DNA of 64,000 bases from positions 4,339,041 to 4,403,040 of the forward strand of contig NW_006921534.1 of NCBI RefSeq assembly GCF_000340215.1, given 5' to 3'. The stretch is from Pseudocercospora fijiensis CIRAD86. Lineage: Eukaryota; Ascomycota; Dothideomycetes; Mycosphaerellales; Mycosphaerellaceae. Under the pieces are notes generated by a model. The model worked only from the letters and a program-made list of their open reading frames with translations. It was not told the DNA's origin and made no database searches. Each line of letters begins with the position of its first letter. Within the stretch, counting starts at the first letter, position 1. Made by a program: the position numbers and the translations under genes. This document shows positions 33,062 through 46,850 of this stretch, in pieces.

Positions 33062-34289
33062 TACGCTTCCCTTCTAAAGGCCGCGCCCTCGTAGCCGGTC
33101 TTTGTTCTAGTCTCAACCTCTATTACTACTAACTTAGCAGGTTTAATAAGCCGCTTAGTCCGCGCTAAATTAAACGCACAACTACCGATTATATAACTAT
33201 ATCAAACCTTACCTTCTAACACAATATCCAACTCTAACTACGCTATCCTTGTATATAATAAAGTAATATATAACTATAAGAATTAAGGACTATCGACTAA
33301 TTATAATACAGGCGCGTCTTCCCTACTATAATAGGTAGACGTACGAGGTATTGCAGCCCTGCCTCCGCTCTAAGTAATGTCGTTCCGAGTTCTTTGCGTC
33401 TACTCTAAAAGACCTAGAAATGTCCGCTTCCGAGGGTTTGTCCGTTCCGAGGGTTGCTCTTATTGTTACGAGGGCTATTATTTACTGTCGTAGTTTTACT
33501 AGCCCTAATTAGTTAGGTTTAGCAGCCTTTAATTGTTAATCTTATCTTATCTTTTAAAAAACACAGCTCGTCTAGTTTCTATAAGTAAAGGCTATTATAA
33601 GTGCAGTAGTAGAGGTTCGCCTCGCTTAAAGGGTTAGATAGATCGAGGAGTAACCTATTGTCCGCAAGATCGACCCTGGCTAGCTTAGCTTTATAGTTTT
33701 TGCTTTTAGTTAGTCTATTAGTCGCTTAATCTTTTAGGCGGCTTAAAGTTTTAATTAAAGTTTTAATTAAAGGTGCCTTAGGCTCGTAGTATAGGTAAGG
33801 TTATATCTATAGGCGTAGTAACAATAGCAAGTAATATTAACAATAGCGGCGCTAGTCGTCTTAGCGCTAACTTTACCTTGCTTTCGATTTCCTTCTTTAA
33901 CTAATAATATACTCCGTAATACCGTTACTAATATAGCCGCGCCGGCCGTATCGCCCTTTAGTATAAGCGTAACGCCGTCGTTACTATTATTATTACTAAC
34001 ACTATTCGCCTATGCGCGCGCGCTGCCTCTATCGACCGCCTAGGCCTTAGGGCCCCGATAGGACGTAGAAATAAGAGGGGCGCTAAGAGAAGGGTCTTAT
34101 AGGGTACGCTAGTAAAGAGGTAGATTCCTTAAAAGAGTAGACGATTAGTTAATAGTTATAGCGCGTTTGTTAACGCTCGGTGCGCATCTACTATAGTAGT
34201 GTAGTCTTATTGTCCTTTGTTACTAACAATTGCTTGCCTCTAATTAGTTAGCTAATAGCACCCCGGGGGTAGCATTAATCCTAGGCGAC

Positions 34290-36433
34290 ATTATAGGCCC
34301 TTAGCCTTCTTCTTGTTCTTTATACTAGTCTAATACTTATCTAATAACTTAGCTATATCCTTAAAGGAATCTTTAGCCTCCTACGAGTCCTATTTAGGTA
34401 AATAGCCTTGCTATCTTAGGAGGTACTCCTTCTTGCCTTGTCTAGTCCGATGCTTTAGGATACGTTCTATAGACTATAGCTCTTCGCTATTAGCTAGTAT
34501 GTCCTCGGATTTAGTAGGTGCTTTATCCCCTTCGCGTAGGTAGTACGGCTTAAGGAGGGATATATAGAAGGTGTTATAGATAGTATAATAAGGTAGAAGC
34601 TATAACTAATAGGCCTATACGGAAGAGCTCTTAACTTCTCGAATGCAGAATAGGCTAATATATCTCGGTGCGAGCTTAGGTCTTGTTTTACTATTAGGTA
34701 ATAGGTGTTTGCGGATACGGAGGTTCTTAGTGCTTAGCATAACTATATCGCCTTGCTTAAAAGTTATTAGCGTATAGTATTTGTTATAGTAGGCCTTCTA
34801 ATATGCCTAGGCCTTTGCTAGTTTATTAGCTAACTTAGCGTAAATTTCCCGCATCTTTTGAACCCTCTTAATAGCCGCTAGTGTCTTAGGTGTTAGTACT
34901 TAACGCGCTTCCCTTTCCTTACGCTCGGCCTCGAGCGGTAGGGGGTCTTATAGTATAGTAGCGTTCTAGCCTATTATAGCTATGTATAGTAACACCTTAG
35001 TAGATAAGTAGACACTATTATTATATACAAATTTAGCTAGTTGTAGGAGGTTAACCTAGTCGTTAGGGTTCTCGTTAATGTAACTACGTAGGTACTACTA
35101 TAGGGTGGCATTCTGCCTCTCTGTTTAACCGTTAGTCTATAGATAGAAGGCTGTTAATAGCCGATGCTTTAGTCTTAGCTATAGGCATATTTCGCTCTAA
35201 TAGTAAGATGTTAGTGTCGATCTACGATTAGACACTATCCCCTTAGGGGTTCCCTAATAGGTATAGAAGATGTTGCTCTATAGCGCTTCTACTATATTAA
35301 TAGCAGTCTAGTCTTTCCGCGCCGGGATATATCGAGCGCCTTTAGTAAATCGATCTACTATAACAAGGATAGTATTATACATATTCTTGCTGCCCCTACG
35401 CTTAGTAGGAGGAAGGCCTATAATAAAATCTATTATAAGTTCTACGAATAGCTTCCTAGGAATAGGAAGTAAAAACAACTCGCTAAATGGCAGGTGCTTT
35501 AGTGCTTTAATACGCTAGTATACTATATAGGTCTGTATATATTCTTTTATATGCCGCTTACTATTTAGCTAGTAGTATATGCGCGATAGTAGCTCGTACG
35601 ACCTCTCTGTGCTATAGTAACTAGCGAGCTTACTATTATAGTGCCTCTTTAAAAGCTCTTATCTAATCGATTGTTTAGCGGGGATATAATATCTGCCCTT
35701 AAACTTTAAGTAACCTTTATCGTCGATCGACTAATTGTTATTACTCTTGCTAGATCGAGTCGCCCGCCTACTTACAAGCTTATTAATGCGCTCGATAGCA
35801 AAGGCGTCCCTCTACTAAGCACGCAATAGCTTATCTATAAACGATTAACTATCCCTATTTGCAAGGTTATTTAATAGCACCCTCGCTATCGAACGAGGTA
35901 CGTATTATATATATCTAATAGCACTAGTAGCCGGAACTACTGCAACCTCTTCTATAGTGCTGTCGCTATATAGACTATTACTATAGATAGCAATGTCCTT
36001 AATCGAGTTATTATAGCTCGAGCGATCTACGTCCTTTCTAACGTATACTAAAAGAACGACAACTCCGCTATAGTATTTGTTGCCGCTGCGGGTCCGGAAG
36101 TCCGCTTATCCTACGCTTGCTTATTAACAATACGGGCTATAGCAATCTTATACTATAGGGTTAGAAACAATGAATTAATATACTAAGTCTCGCTATCGTA
36201 ATTAGGTCGCCTCGATAGGCTATTAGTAGGGTTGCTTACGCCTAGCCGATATAATATATTAAAATCGAACCCGGCGAGGTAGACGGCCTATCTAGCCTAT
36301 CGACCTATAACCCTAGTAACCTTCGTAATTCTACGGAGGTTGTTATAGTCCGTATAGACCTAAATTGTATACTAAGCACTATCGAGATAGTAGCGCTAAT
36401 ACTTGAAGGCTTCTATAATTGCTAAGAGCTCTT
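34290..36433 (-). pseudogene. Gypsy A: integrase, chromodomain and part of RNase H
   Basis: Minus-strand reading. The integrase core (about 35,250-35,520) reads ELIIDFIIGLPPTKRRGS and ILVIVDRFTKGARYIPA, with the first catalytic Asp in FIIGLP context. The chromodomain (about 34,390-34,450) shows the Y-L-x-W-x-GY...W-x-SWE pattern with Trp codons turned to stops. Chromovirus chromodomains direct insertion to histone-H3-marked chromatin. All frames are broken. Confidence 0.75.
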
Positions 36434-36441
36434 ACTCGTAG
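36434..36441 (+). repeat. 8-bp target duplication, left (ACTCGTAG)
   Basis: Pairs with 47,545-47,552 (GCTCGTAG). The A for G difference sits in TpG context and fits RIP. Confidence 0.85.
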
Positions 36442-36655
36442 CTATCTCTATTTAGACCCTTGTAGCTAGCGGAATAACGTTATAGTTTATTTATAAACCC
36501 CTTACGAAGCAAGGGTCTAAGGATAAGTAGTATAAAAGCGGCTATTTCTGCACTATAGAAATACTAGGTTAGCACATAGCACGAAATACACAAATATTAA
36601 AATAGGAGGTTATAGAGCAAGCAATTGCGAATTCAAATGTCTAAAAATCTCATCT

Positions 36656-36910
36656 ATGCGACGTATAGATATTAAGAAACTAGCGATGCCGCAAGCTAGG
36701 TTAGATAGTTTGGCTATAGCTAGGTGTACAGCTAGCCGCCCGCTTACTAAGCGTAAAAACTATTTTGCTAATATATTAATTAAATACATCGAGCTTGTAG
36801 AGACAATATATCCGCTTTATTTATCGACTATCCGACCTTCTAGCAACATAGGGTTATTAAGAAACAAGCAGTTAGAGAAAGTACCTATCCTAGTAGCCGC
36901 TTTAGGCTAA
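36656..36910 (+). pseudogene. Unrecognised 84-codon ORF in the left arm of the 11.1-kb element
   Basis: The frame is free of stops despite the RIP around it (MRRIDIKKLAMPQARLDSL..., RPLTKRKNYF). It is basic and helical; no family recognised. Chance is possible, but stop-free runs of this length are rare in this DNA. It might be an N-terminal exon of the downstream putative transposase. Confidence 0.3.
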
Positions 36911-37949
36911 AATCCGCGCTAAGCCTTTACTAGCGCTAACTATACCGTATCGTACTATATTGTAACTAATCTTCTAGAGGTCGGCCTCTATATAGAAGAT
37001 ATCGAGCTCGCTACGCTTAATTATAGTCGATAATGTACTCGTTCTCGCCCTTATTCTTGCCCTTATTCTCGTCCTTGTTCTCGTCCTTCCTCTCGTCCTT
37101 GTTTCCGCTAGCTCCTTCGGTTCGATCGAGGGCGATAACTTCGATAGCCGGCAGGCCTAATCGGTTAGTATTTATATAAGATCTATATAAAGCGGCACTC
37201 GTACTAGTTATTATCGTATATGCCGATACAAGAATAGACTTCTTAGATTTAGTAACGTTAGTTAGAATAGCGGCATTCTTAAATACTAGCTTGTAGAGGA
37301 TATCGACCTATCCGATATATAGAAGTACGTTATAGCCTATAGTATCCTTTAATATACGCTAAAGGCCCTCGCTAGCGATAGTATACTTAATATTATTCGA
37401 ATATACTTTAGCATCGACGACTAGCTTATATAGCTCTACGTACGTAAGAGGTGTCTTAACTAGCTCTTTCCGCTTGTCCGATATATATTCGAATAAGTCG
37501 TACGCGATAAAGTCGCGCTTCTTATCGAATAGATTAATATACGAGATATAGTCTTATATTACCGCAAGGTCGAGTTCCTTACGGGCTATACTTATTAGAT
37601 TAATATACAAGCGGCTTAAGTAGTCGACGTTTAGATAAGACTAAGGTCGAGGTTACGGTTAGGGTTAAGGTTAAGGTTAAGGTTAAAGTTGAAGTTAAGG
37701 TTAAAGTTCTCGAACAAACGATATATATAAGAAGCGGTTAGGCACTTCTACGTGTTACCGGTCCGTACGTGAATTATATGCGACGTAACGCGACTAGTAT
37801 ACGTTACGTTTAACGTAGTAGAAGGTAGAAGAAGGCTCCCGCTTCTTAATATCTCTAACTCTTAAATACTTCCGATACTAGACCGCTAAACGCCCTCGAT
37901 AGCGCTAAATACCTTCGATAGTAAAACTATTTAAAATAGCGGTGCTATC

Positions 37950-40900
37950 TAAGCTTAGCTTTAATAATCTAATATTGCTAGTCGACTCTGCCTATAACCG
38001 CGTATACCTTAATATCTTTACCGAGATTAATAGTATACTATAGGCTAACTACGCTATATATATAGCTTATCCTAGTAGCGATATTAGTTAGGCGCCTCTA
38101 ACTAGTAAGCTCGACATCGAGGTAGCTGCTTTATAGGCTAGAAACGCGCTATATATAGATACTAAGGAAGACGATAATAAGGAGGAGCAATTCGAGGAAG
38201 AAGATAAAGAAGAGGAAGGGAAAGAGGAAGAGAAAGAGGAGGGACTCGACCTATATACGGAAGACGAGGTAGAAGAAGACATCGACGACTATCTATAGGA
38301 ACTTAGTAACGATAAGATCGAGGAAGAGATAAATACCGACGATACTAGCGACTACGATCTATCTAACGAATTCGATAGCGGCGTCGAAGATATACTTACT
38401 AGAGACTTCGAGCATCGAACTCGTAGCGCGGCTACTCGTAGTTCCGGTAGTACTCGAGGTAGTAGAGGCGGCGGTCGTAGAGGTAGTCGTACTAGGCGTT
38501 AGACCGGTATTAGACATAGTGCTAGACGTAGACAACAATAGCTCGATAGTAATAATAATTAGCCTACTAGTCGCGCTTAACGCCGTACGCTAGAACAGAA
38601 GTATACTAATATTATAAACGCCTGCAAGAACGCCCGTATGCCTCCTCCCGTATTTATCGCGCGCTAGCTTAGTAAGACTAGTACTCGTACGTATTGTCGG
38701 CGAATAGACAAGATACTAGATAGTCCTTTAGCTAAGGAGCGCTTCTATAGTGCTCGCCGGTTGCGGTCCGAGTTGAAGCGGCTAGTTACTAAGCAGGTTA
38801 AGTTCTTTAAGGAGTATAAACCCGAGAAGAGCCTTTAGCCTATCGACTTAGATAAAATGTCGGCTATTATTAAAAATAACTGTCTAAGTTAGGACCGTAT
38901 GCTACGCGAGCTATTACTAAACTAGCGTATTAAGCTAGAGAAAGGTTAGGTTGTTAAAGACAAATCTAGTCGCATACAAAAGCGCATTAATGTAATTATA
39001 TAGATAGTAGTACGCTCGATAGCATTGTATAAGGCTTCTGCCTTCTCTAAGTCCTTTAGTATCTTCTTAGTAACTAGTAGTCTTAAGCATCGGGTACTAA
39101 GTGTACTAAACAATATAGGCCTCTATCCTTCCGGTCGCACTTTGTAGATTCTAATACGCAAGACTACGCAGGTTTAGATTAAGGACTCTAGAAAGATAGC
39201 GAGGAATCTCCGTACCTATATATGCTATAATAACTTCAATCGCTAGTAGAAGAAGAACGAACAGATAACTAGTAACGCTACAAAGCAGATTAATATAACT
39301 ACTTTATATATTGCCGAGAATCCGCTTATTCTAGAGACCGGTCTAACCTAGGATATACTACATCTCGATCGACCGCTAGATACGCGAGATATAATTAACT
39401 TAATATAAGAAGATCTATACCGGAAGTAGACGTCGATGTACTATATCGACTAAACCCTCGGACTAGCCTTTAAGAGCGAATTAGAGACTGTGTTCGCAGA
39501 GTTTAACTTTAACAATTATAAGACTAGTCTCTATCGGTCGGCTAGAGCGGATAAGGTACTTGCTGCCTATCCTCGAGGCGGTACGAACAAAGCTCGTATA
39601 CTATAGTCTAGCATTCGAATCGCGAGTAAGATGCTTAGTAAGGAGGCTAGTATTCGTTTATTGCTAGTCTTATTCTATAACGAGGTGTCTATTATAGGTA
39701 TATACTAAGTTACGAAGGATATCTTTCTAGACTTCCTTAAGCTTAACGAGATGCGAGACTTCGTAAAGCGCTTATAGATCGTAGTTAGCGATTAGCTTAC
39801 AATTAAGCGTATCCTAAGTACCTAGAGCGAGAGCGTTAAAGCCTCCTAGCTATTCGATAAGCGCGATTAGATTCTAGCATCCCCGGCGTAGTTCTATATC
39901 CTAATAAACTATTACTATACCTTAACGAGAACTTACTAGAATACTAACAAAGATAGCGAACAGCTAGCCTATACGCTAGAAGAGGATGCTACGTACTTTA
40001 ATATAGCTAATTTAAACCTAGGCAAGCCGAAGTTCTACTAAATAAAGAGCTTGATATAGCGGAGCTATCGGTCGCGTATAGTCGGCCTATTTATATAGGA
40101 AATGTTAGACCGGAAGCTGCTCGATTATTCTAGCGCTATCGCTATCGCTTCCGATAGTAGTAAAACTCGCGATTAACTCCTATAGGATATAGTAAAGAGA
40201 CTCCGTCTATTATAGTACCTCGAGATCGTCGACAAGATCTATTAGAAGGCGTTTACGAAGGAGGCCTAGTAGGGCAAGAACGCAGATAGCATTATCGAAG
40301 ATCCTAGATTCACTACTATATATCGGATACTAAAGGAGATCGAGAATATAATAACTGTATAAACAGCTATCCGCAAGATAGACCTTAGTTAGATACGCCG
40401 AATAGTTAACTAGCTTATCGCCCTATTCTTCGGCGCTAGACAGCGTAACTATAGCGAGGAAATGGTTTATCTACGTTAGTTACTTAGCCCTAGTTACGAC
40501 GAGGTTCTCTAGTAGGCACTACTAAGTACCGGTGTTATTAATATGTCTAGCAAGCCCGGTAAAGGTATAGCATCTAACGAGTAGGTCGAGTTGTTTAATA
40601 TAGACTTGTCTCTAGATATTAAGCACTTTAGTAACTCAACTTACGATATCGAGAAGACTATCGAGAAGGTATCCCTTAATCGCGAAGCGGCATTCTAGAT
40701 ACGTAAGGCCTTCTAGTCTATCGGTGTCTAAGGAACTAATTACTATACTACGAAGAATACTATAGTTAAGGTCCGCGTATATATAGATAAGATAGTTGCT
40801 AAAGGTCTTATAATTAAGTAGAATTAGGCAGCGCTAGGAGCGCTAGGAGCGCGCTCGGAGTATAGAAAGCTCGCAAAGGCTGCTGCTCTCTCTAATAATA

Positions 40901-41230
40901 TCTAGGAGAAGGGTTTAGAGATAATACCTAATGCTATCGAGAGAGAGAACACTACTAACTAGCGGCGATCGAAGAAGTTAATACGTATAGCTAATAATAC
41001 TACGATCGAGGGCATTAATAAGATTAATGCTGCTAATGCTACTAAGCGTATCGAGTCTAGCGGGGATCGTAGAGGTGCTACTACTACGATTGATATAGAG
41101 GGAGATAAAGACATCTACGGGATATATATTAAAGAGCTAGCTAATATCGTTAATATACTAGATATAACTAGAGGAGCCGATATCGATAGGGATAGCGAGG
41201 CTCTTATAAGCGGCGCTCTTCTATAGTAAG
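37950..41230 (+). pseudogene. Putative transposase relic, DUF6589-like
   Basis: A plus frame of about 1,090 codons with dozens of RIP-type stops and no frameshift that I can see. The N-terminal part has a long acidic tract (about 38,160-38,330), then an Arg/Gly/Ser-rich basic stretch (38,430-38,520), and a Cys/Arg element near 38,690. The C-terminal half has VVSD.LTIKRI (about 39,780), RD.ILASPA.FYILINYYYTLTRTY (about 39,865-39,935), a following LNLGKPKFY, and later FFGARQRNY and the STGVINMSSKPG region. The spacing of (G)D-QLT and the later L-x-x-P-x-x-FH-x-x-M pattern is what I associate with fungal DUF6589 proteins, which I infer to have an RNase-H-like fold. The assignment is from memory. 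Confidence 0.55.
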
Positions 41231-42282
41231 ATTAAAAGCTAGGCTTAAGAGGTCGAAGGCTTATTAGATTCTAGGCTTATATATATAGACTCTATCGTAC
41301 TAGCTTCTAGTACTAGTATAGCTGCTGCTAACTAGTATATAGCCTTAGGCATTCAACTAGCAGTCGGCGGCGGCTATTGCCTTAAAAGTAAGCGCGGTAA
41401 TGTATAGCCGTTATTGTTGCCTACTATTATCGCGATAAATAGCGTAATACTATTAGTAGAGGCAAACCTTACCTATACCGCCTATATAGACATCCGCTTT
41501 CTAACCTTAACTTCTTCTTATTCTTCTTCTTCTTCTATATATATATACACTAACATACTAACACCCCTAGTAATATACTAGCTATCGGCGTATATAATAG
41601 TATCGATACCTCTTTGTCGTATATAGGTAGCTCTATAGCGATTAATACCATTCCTTACTAGTTCTACGGCTTGCTACCGATAGAGCCGCTTGTCTAATAG
41701 TTAAGGTTCCTCGGTAGGTAGTTTGTTTAGTCCTTCTTTCGAGGTCTCCGATAGGCTTTGCCGACGTAAGACGTTACGAAGGCGACTCTCCTAGCGAGTA
41801 GGTATACTATAGCTCTAGCGGGCGTCGACTGCGCATTTAACCGAAAGAGTATAGTTATTGTTATTGTTAGATTATCGCAGTCTTGTCTTAGTATAACAAA
41901 CTGCGGGTCTCGGGTAGATTAGCGGAGGTAAAAACTCTTTAGTAAGGTATACCTATAAAGCAGCTAAGGGTTTAACTTTAGAAGGTAGAAACTCTTTAGC
42001 GAGATATACCGACAAAGTAGCGACCTAATAGAGCACTCTCCTACTAAGTAGATAGGTTCGTAGTATTGCTATAGGCTTCCTACGTTCGGATTCTTTATAG
42101 GATAATAGCTCGCTTAGAGCACACATCTAGTCGAGTCGGCGTAACGCCTTCGTTAGGACTGTTAGATATAATAACCTTAGTCGTTGCGTAAGGGCCTCTA
42201 GTGTACTATATACTTAAGCCCGAAGGCGCTTAGTCTTAATCTTTACTGCTATACGACTACAGCCCTTTAAGCACGCCGCTTA

Positions 42283-42400
42283 GCGCATTAAGACTGTTAT
42301 CCGACTGTAGTACGCACCGAACCGAAAGCGTATTAAGACTGTTATCCGACTATAGTACGTACCGAACCGAAAGCGTATTAACATTGCTATACGACTGCAA
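42283..42400 (+). repeat. 45-bp tandem repeat, 2.6 copies
   Basis: Units start at 42,283, 42,328 and 42,373 (GCGCATTAAGACTGTTATCC...). Differences between units are CA/TA or TG/TA only in the first two. It lies between the two convergent genes of the 11.1-kb element. Confidence 0.85.
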
Positions 42401-42429
42401 CGCGCTCGACAACCTTTTCCGCGGTGTCT

Positions 42430-43031
42430 CTAACACTAAGTATCTCTAATACTAAGGGCGCGGTTATACTCTATTATTATCTAGGTACTAATAAGTGTCG
42501 CTTTAGCGAATAAGCTGTCGTCGTTTTGCTTAATAAGTCCCTCCCTACATACCTTGTCCTTCGGTTATACGTGCTATAGTTAGTAATAGAATGCGCTAAT
42601 TGCTGCGTATACGCGTACTCGTTACGCGTACCCGTAGTATATAGGCAATATATAATTCTAGTATGCTTCGGGGCGTATACTTCTATAGCCGCTTAGTGCC
42701 GCTAGTTAAATAGATCCCTAGACGCAACTGCACTTATCCGTACTGTCTTGTATAGTAGCTAGTCCTTCTAATAGATCGTAACTATAGGATTTAAGCAAAG
42801 GAGGGCGTTAACGTAAGAGGGCTATCGTAGCTTCTCGAAGAGTGCTTACGCTCGATATATATTATCGCCTCGCGTATCTATCCTTACCGTATATATTATA
42901 GTGCCTATAAGAGCACGCGGTGTAATAAGTATAGTATTAGTGTTAGTATTAGTATTAGTATTATCGGCTTCTCGATTCGACTTCGGTACGCTATAGGTGC
43001 CTAAGGCGGCCGTCGTTATCGTATTAGACAC
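42430..43031 (-). pseudogene. Unrecognised minus ORF of the 11.1-kb element
   Basis: About 200 codons from ATG at 43,031 with a few RIP-type stops. The N-terminal part is intact to 42,846 and contains an Asn-Thr repeat (TNTNTNTN) produced by a 6-bp microsatellite. The later part is mixed and helical (YVNALLCLNPIVTIY, ...ISAVASRDLFNQRH). No known motif. It could be a separate small gene or a downstream exon of the helicase gene. Confidence 0.35.
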
Positions 43032-43529
43032 TTTTATTAGCGCTATTTGCTAGAAATGCGCGCAATCGACGTATCTCGCTATGTTAGTATTATAAAAGTC
43101 GTAAAGGTATTGTTAACGCAAGGAAGGAAGCAGCTATAACGTTTAATCCTACTAATTAAGCGCTCTACTATACTAAATCCGGGGTCTTAGCGGGACTCGG
43201 TATCCTTATCGCTTCCTCGAATTTACGCTTCCTCTTATAGCAATAGCAACAATATGCGATTTAATTATCGATACCTACGACTATCGGCTATATAAGATAA
43301 GACAGACACTAGACAGGCTCCGTAGGCGCGTTAATAGCTAAGGCAATGTACTCGACTACGAAGGCAAACCTAGCTCGCATATTAGTTATCTATACGAGGA
43401 AGTTAGAATATATATACGCGTGCTTTTAAAGACATAGTAGAAGAGTAGTAAAGAGCTAGCATAGCGAGCTTATACGACACTAGAAGAGTAGTACTAGATC
43501 TGTCTATCTACGTATTAACTCTCGCCGCT

Positions 43530-46500
43530 TAATACACTATTAGTCTTTAGCTCTACCCTTGCCTTTACCTTTAACCCTCCGCGTCGGTATACGTACTAGA
43601 CTACTATTATACGAGCGAGTGCTAAATAAGAAGGCACCCTCTTCTATACGCTAGCTTAGTGTTCGGACACGGCTACAGCTAGATATAGTTTTCCTACTAG
43701 CCTAGAGTAGAGCGGTCTTAGCCTCTATAGCAGTTATAATAGTGTCGACCTCCTCCTAGTTATCCTCTTCTATATCCTAGACTAGCTAGCGACGTAGCTG
43801 CGGCGTTAGTATATTATCGGATAGTCTAGTGCGGCGGATAGCACTAATACGAGCAGTAGTGCGAGGGGTACGTAGAGCATCTAATAGCTAACTCGCACTA
43901 CGCTTGTTTAGGTTTACATTAGTTATCGTAATATCTCCGTTGTTACTATAGTCTTTGCGACTACTGCTACTAGAAGGACTAGCTCCGCCCTTAGTACTAG
44001 CACTAGCACTAGCACTAGTACTAGTACCTTAAGCATGCGACTACGACTGTACTCGATAAGTCGCTTATATACGTAATAATATAGTAGTACGCGTATTAGT
44101 CTTACGCTACGCTTTCTTTATAGCGCGACGCTCGTTCGCTATCGTAGGCTATATTAATACGCCTAGATCTAGCTATAGCGCGACGTCCTCTCTAGTCTTC
44201 TTATTCTTCTTCGTAGAGTGTTTCTCCTAGTATTCCTTATATACTTTCGAGGCGATATTCTTCGAGATCTCCTTCTATATCTTTAAGAAGTTAATCTCCT
44301 AGCTCCGCTGCTTACTACCTGCTCTATACTAGTCTTTGAATTGCTAAGGTATATCGCTAATAGCGATGTTCTTAAAGTCGTCTAAGGTCTTTAAGTCCTT
44401 AAATACTTAGCTTAGTACCTATACTATCTAATCGTAGACGAGGACGCTATATAGAATGCGACCGAGGAGATTGCTATCTAGATCCGGGAACAAAGCGGTA
44501 GCTTGGACCGTAAACCACTCCTTAATATATAGCACTGCAATGCCTAGGCGGGTATTACGAGTAGGTGCCTTTAGTAGCTTTAGGACGGCTAGACAATCGC
44601 GCTTCGGATCTAAGAACTCGAGTAAAGTAGGATTGTAGTAACTATAGCAATTCTCGGTACGAAGGACTTGCTCTTTATAGGGCACTAGATAGTCGTTCTC
44701 CTCGTCGCTATAGATATATAATAGGACCTAGCGGAAGTATCGAGGATCGGTCTTATAGTACCGCTAATTCTAAAGGAGTCGCTAGTTATCGCTAAGTTTG
44801 TCGCACTTAGTTATTTCTTCCTTCGTCTAAATGCCGTCCTTGCTTTTCTTAGCCTTCTTAGTACTAGATCTAGTAGCTTCAGATCTAGCAGCTATATATA
44901 GGCGGATATCTACGTTATCGGATAGGCCCTCTTTATCGGTTTCCTCTCCTTACTCCTTATTAGTATCGAGATCGATATTATTAGGAAACTCGTTAACGCC
45001 GTAGACCTCTCTAGGCACAATCTCTCCGGGCACCTAGCTTTAACTAAGTCCGCTACGGCGTATAGGCGCATACGGTAAGGCGTTCTTATAGATGTCTATA
45101 CTAGTCCTAGGGGCAGTAGAATCGCTATTACTCGCCTTTATAGGCACTATCGACCTATAATTCGAGTTAAGAGGCACGCTCTTCTTTATATTATCGACCT
45201 AGTATAGTAAGAAGACAATAGCCTTCGTACGCGCGCTAAATAATAACGAGCGCCTAGCGCGGCCGATCTTCTATACTATATTATCGATATCCTTAGTAAT
45301 CGGAAATCCCTATAGGATTAATATAGCAATGTCTAGGACATTAGTGCCGATTGCGGTTGCTAGAGTACCGATTATAATTCGATATATAGAGTCGCGCTCC
45401 TTAAAGGCATTGTATCGCTTGTCCTTATCCGCCTTAGCGATACGACTAGTATAGAAGTTAATAATGCTATACATATTATAGCTAGTATTATCCTAGGAGT
45501 AGCGCTTCTTCTAGTCTGCGACATTCTCGGTTAGCTTAACTAGCTATATCCGGATCGTATATAATAGGTTGTTAACCTTAGTTAAGCTATCTACGAAGAT
45601 CTTAGTCTTAGAGATATTCTATAGAGTCGCTTCGCCTATTTCCGTATTAATCGCTTCGTTAAGTAAGAAGTATAGAGGCGAGAAGTCCTTAGTATCTAGT
45701 ACAGTCTTAAGGATATACTAGGTCTTAACTTAGTCGATGCTTATACGGAAGATCTGTATTATAAAGGCTTTGTTACCGATCGTACGGAAGCTAGCTCGAT
45801 CGAGAATATACTCTGTAGTATCCTTAGTAACTATTACAGAGGCACCGAGCTAGATAGTATCGGTACGTAAGAGGCGGCGTAACTAGTAGATCTCCGAGAA
45901 TTGTTTACGGAAGTCCTTCTACTTCTTAACTAGGTAGACCTCGTTAATAACGACTAAGCCGATTATATTAGAGACCTTGCGTAGTACACCGCGGAAGTTA
46001 GGCATTAATGCCTGCTTAGGACTAAGGATAATATACTAGTAGCGACCGGTACGGATATTATCGAACATCTTCGAATTAAGCTTCTTAGTATCTATATCGA
46101 TAAGACAGACCTTTATAAGATTAGACTCGCCCTTTAAACGGCTTATCGTACGCTCGATATCGTCCTTCTACTTATTACTAATACGAGTAAGCGGTACGAT
46201 TTAGATAGTTATTAACCTAGTTAACATCGTAAAGGCCTAGAATAGAAGGGTCTTGCCCGCGCTAGTCTTCGCGATTATTAGCGCGTTAGCCTACCCGAAA
46301 ACAAGGCTTTTAATAATATTAAGCTACATCTCCGTCGGCTAAGGATTATCGACTTATAGATACATTATCTATAGAATACGATATAAGCTAGCCTAGATAA
46401 TTAGGCGCTAGAATAATAGAGCCTCTAGTCGCTTACTAGCATCGAAGACGAGGCGCTAGATCTATTATAGTAATAGCTAATCGGGAGAGTCCTATATAAT

Positions 46501-46850
46501 ACGATCGTAGAGGTCCGAGAAGTACCGCTTCTAGGTTTCTAGCAACGTATTAGTATCTAGCAATAGAGCGCTACGATCCTTAGTCTACTCGGGGCGCGTA
46601 CGATTAATAGAAGTATAGCTAGGCAATCGAGTCTTTGTATGCTTCTTATACTGGCGCTACTTCTCTTATCCGATACGAGCATAATAGTTACTCGGTAGGC
46701 GACTAGGGCTATTATATCCGCTATACGCTTTTAAGCGCTTCTCCTTACGCTTGTTCTTATTACTTACTATCCTAGCGACTAGCGAAGGCGACTAGCGAAG
46801 GCGACTAGCGAAGGCGACTATTAGTATATTAATACGCTAGGCGTTGCGTC
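43530..46850 (-). pseudogene. RecQ-like DEAH-type helicase relic
   Basis: Minus frame with RIP-type stops. The Walker A region reads IIAKTSAGKTLLF (about 46,230-46,290). Walker B is VVINEVYLV (about 45,960), where Asn stands for the Asp of D-E-x-H, as TpG to TpA would produce. The C-terminal motor lobe holds IIGTLATAIGTNVLDIAI and GFPITKDIDNIV.KIGRA (about 45,240-45,400), the motif V/VI region. A downstream Cys-containing domain (TENCYSYYNPTLLEFLD, about 44,625-44,655) resembles the RecQ zinc lobe. Helicases of this kind occur in fungal subtelomeric and transposon genes. Here it shares a target duplication with the putative transposase. Confidence 0.75.
46776..46822 (+). repeat. 13-bp tandem repeat
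   Basis: GCGACTAGCGAAG repeated about 3.5 times near the start of the helicase gene. A related short repeat, GTGTGTCTAGAAG in 4 variants, follows at about 46,880-46,935. Confidence 0.8.
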
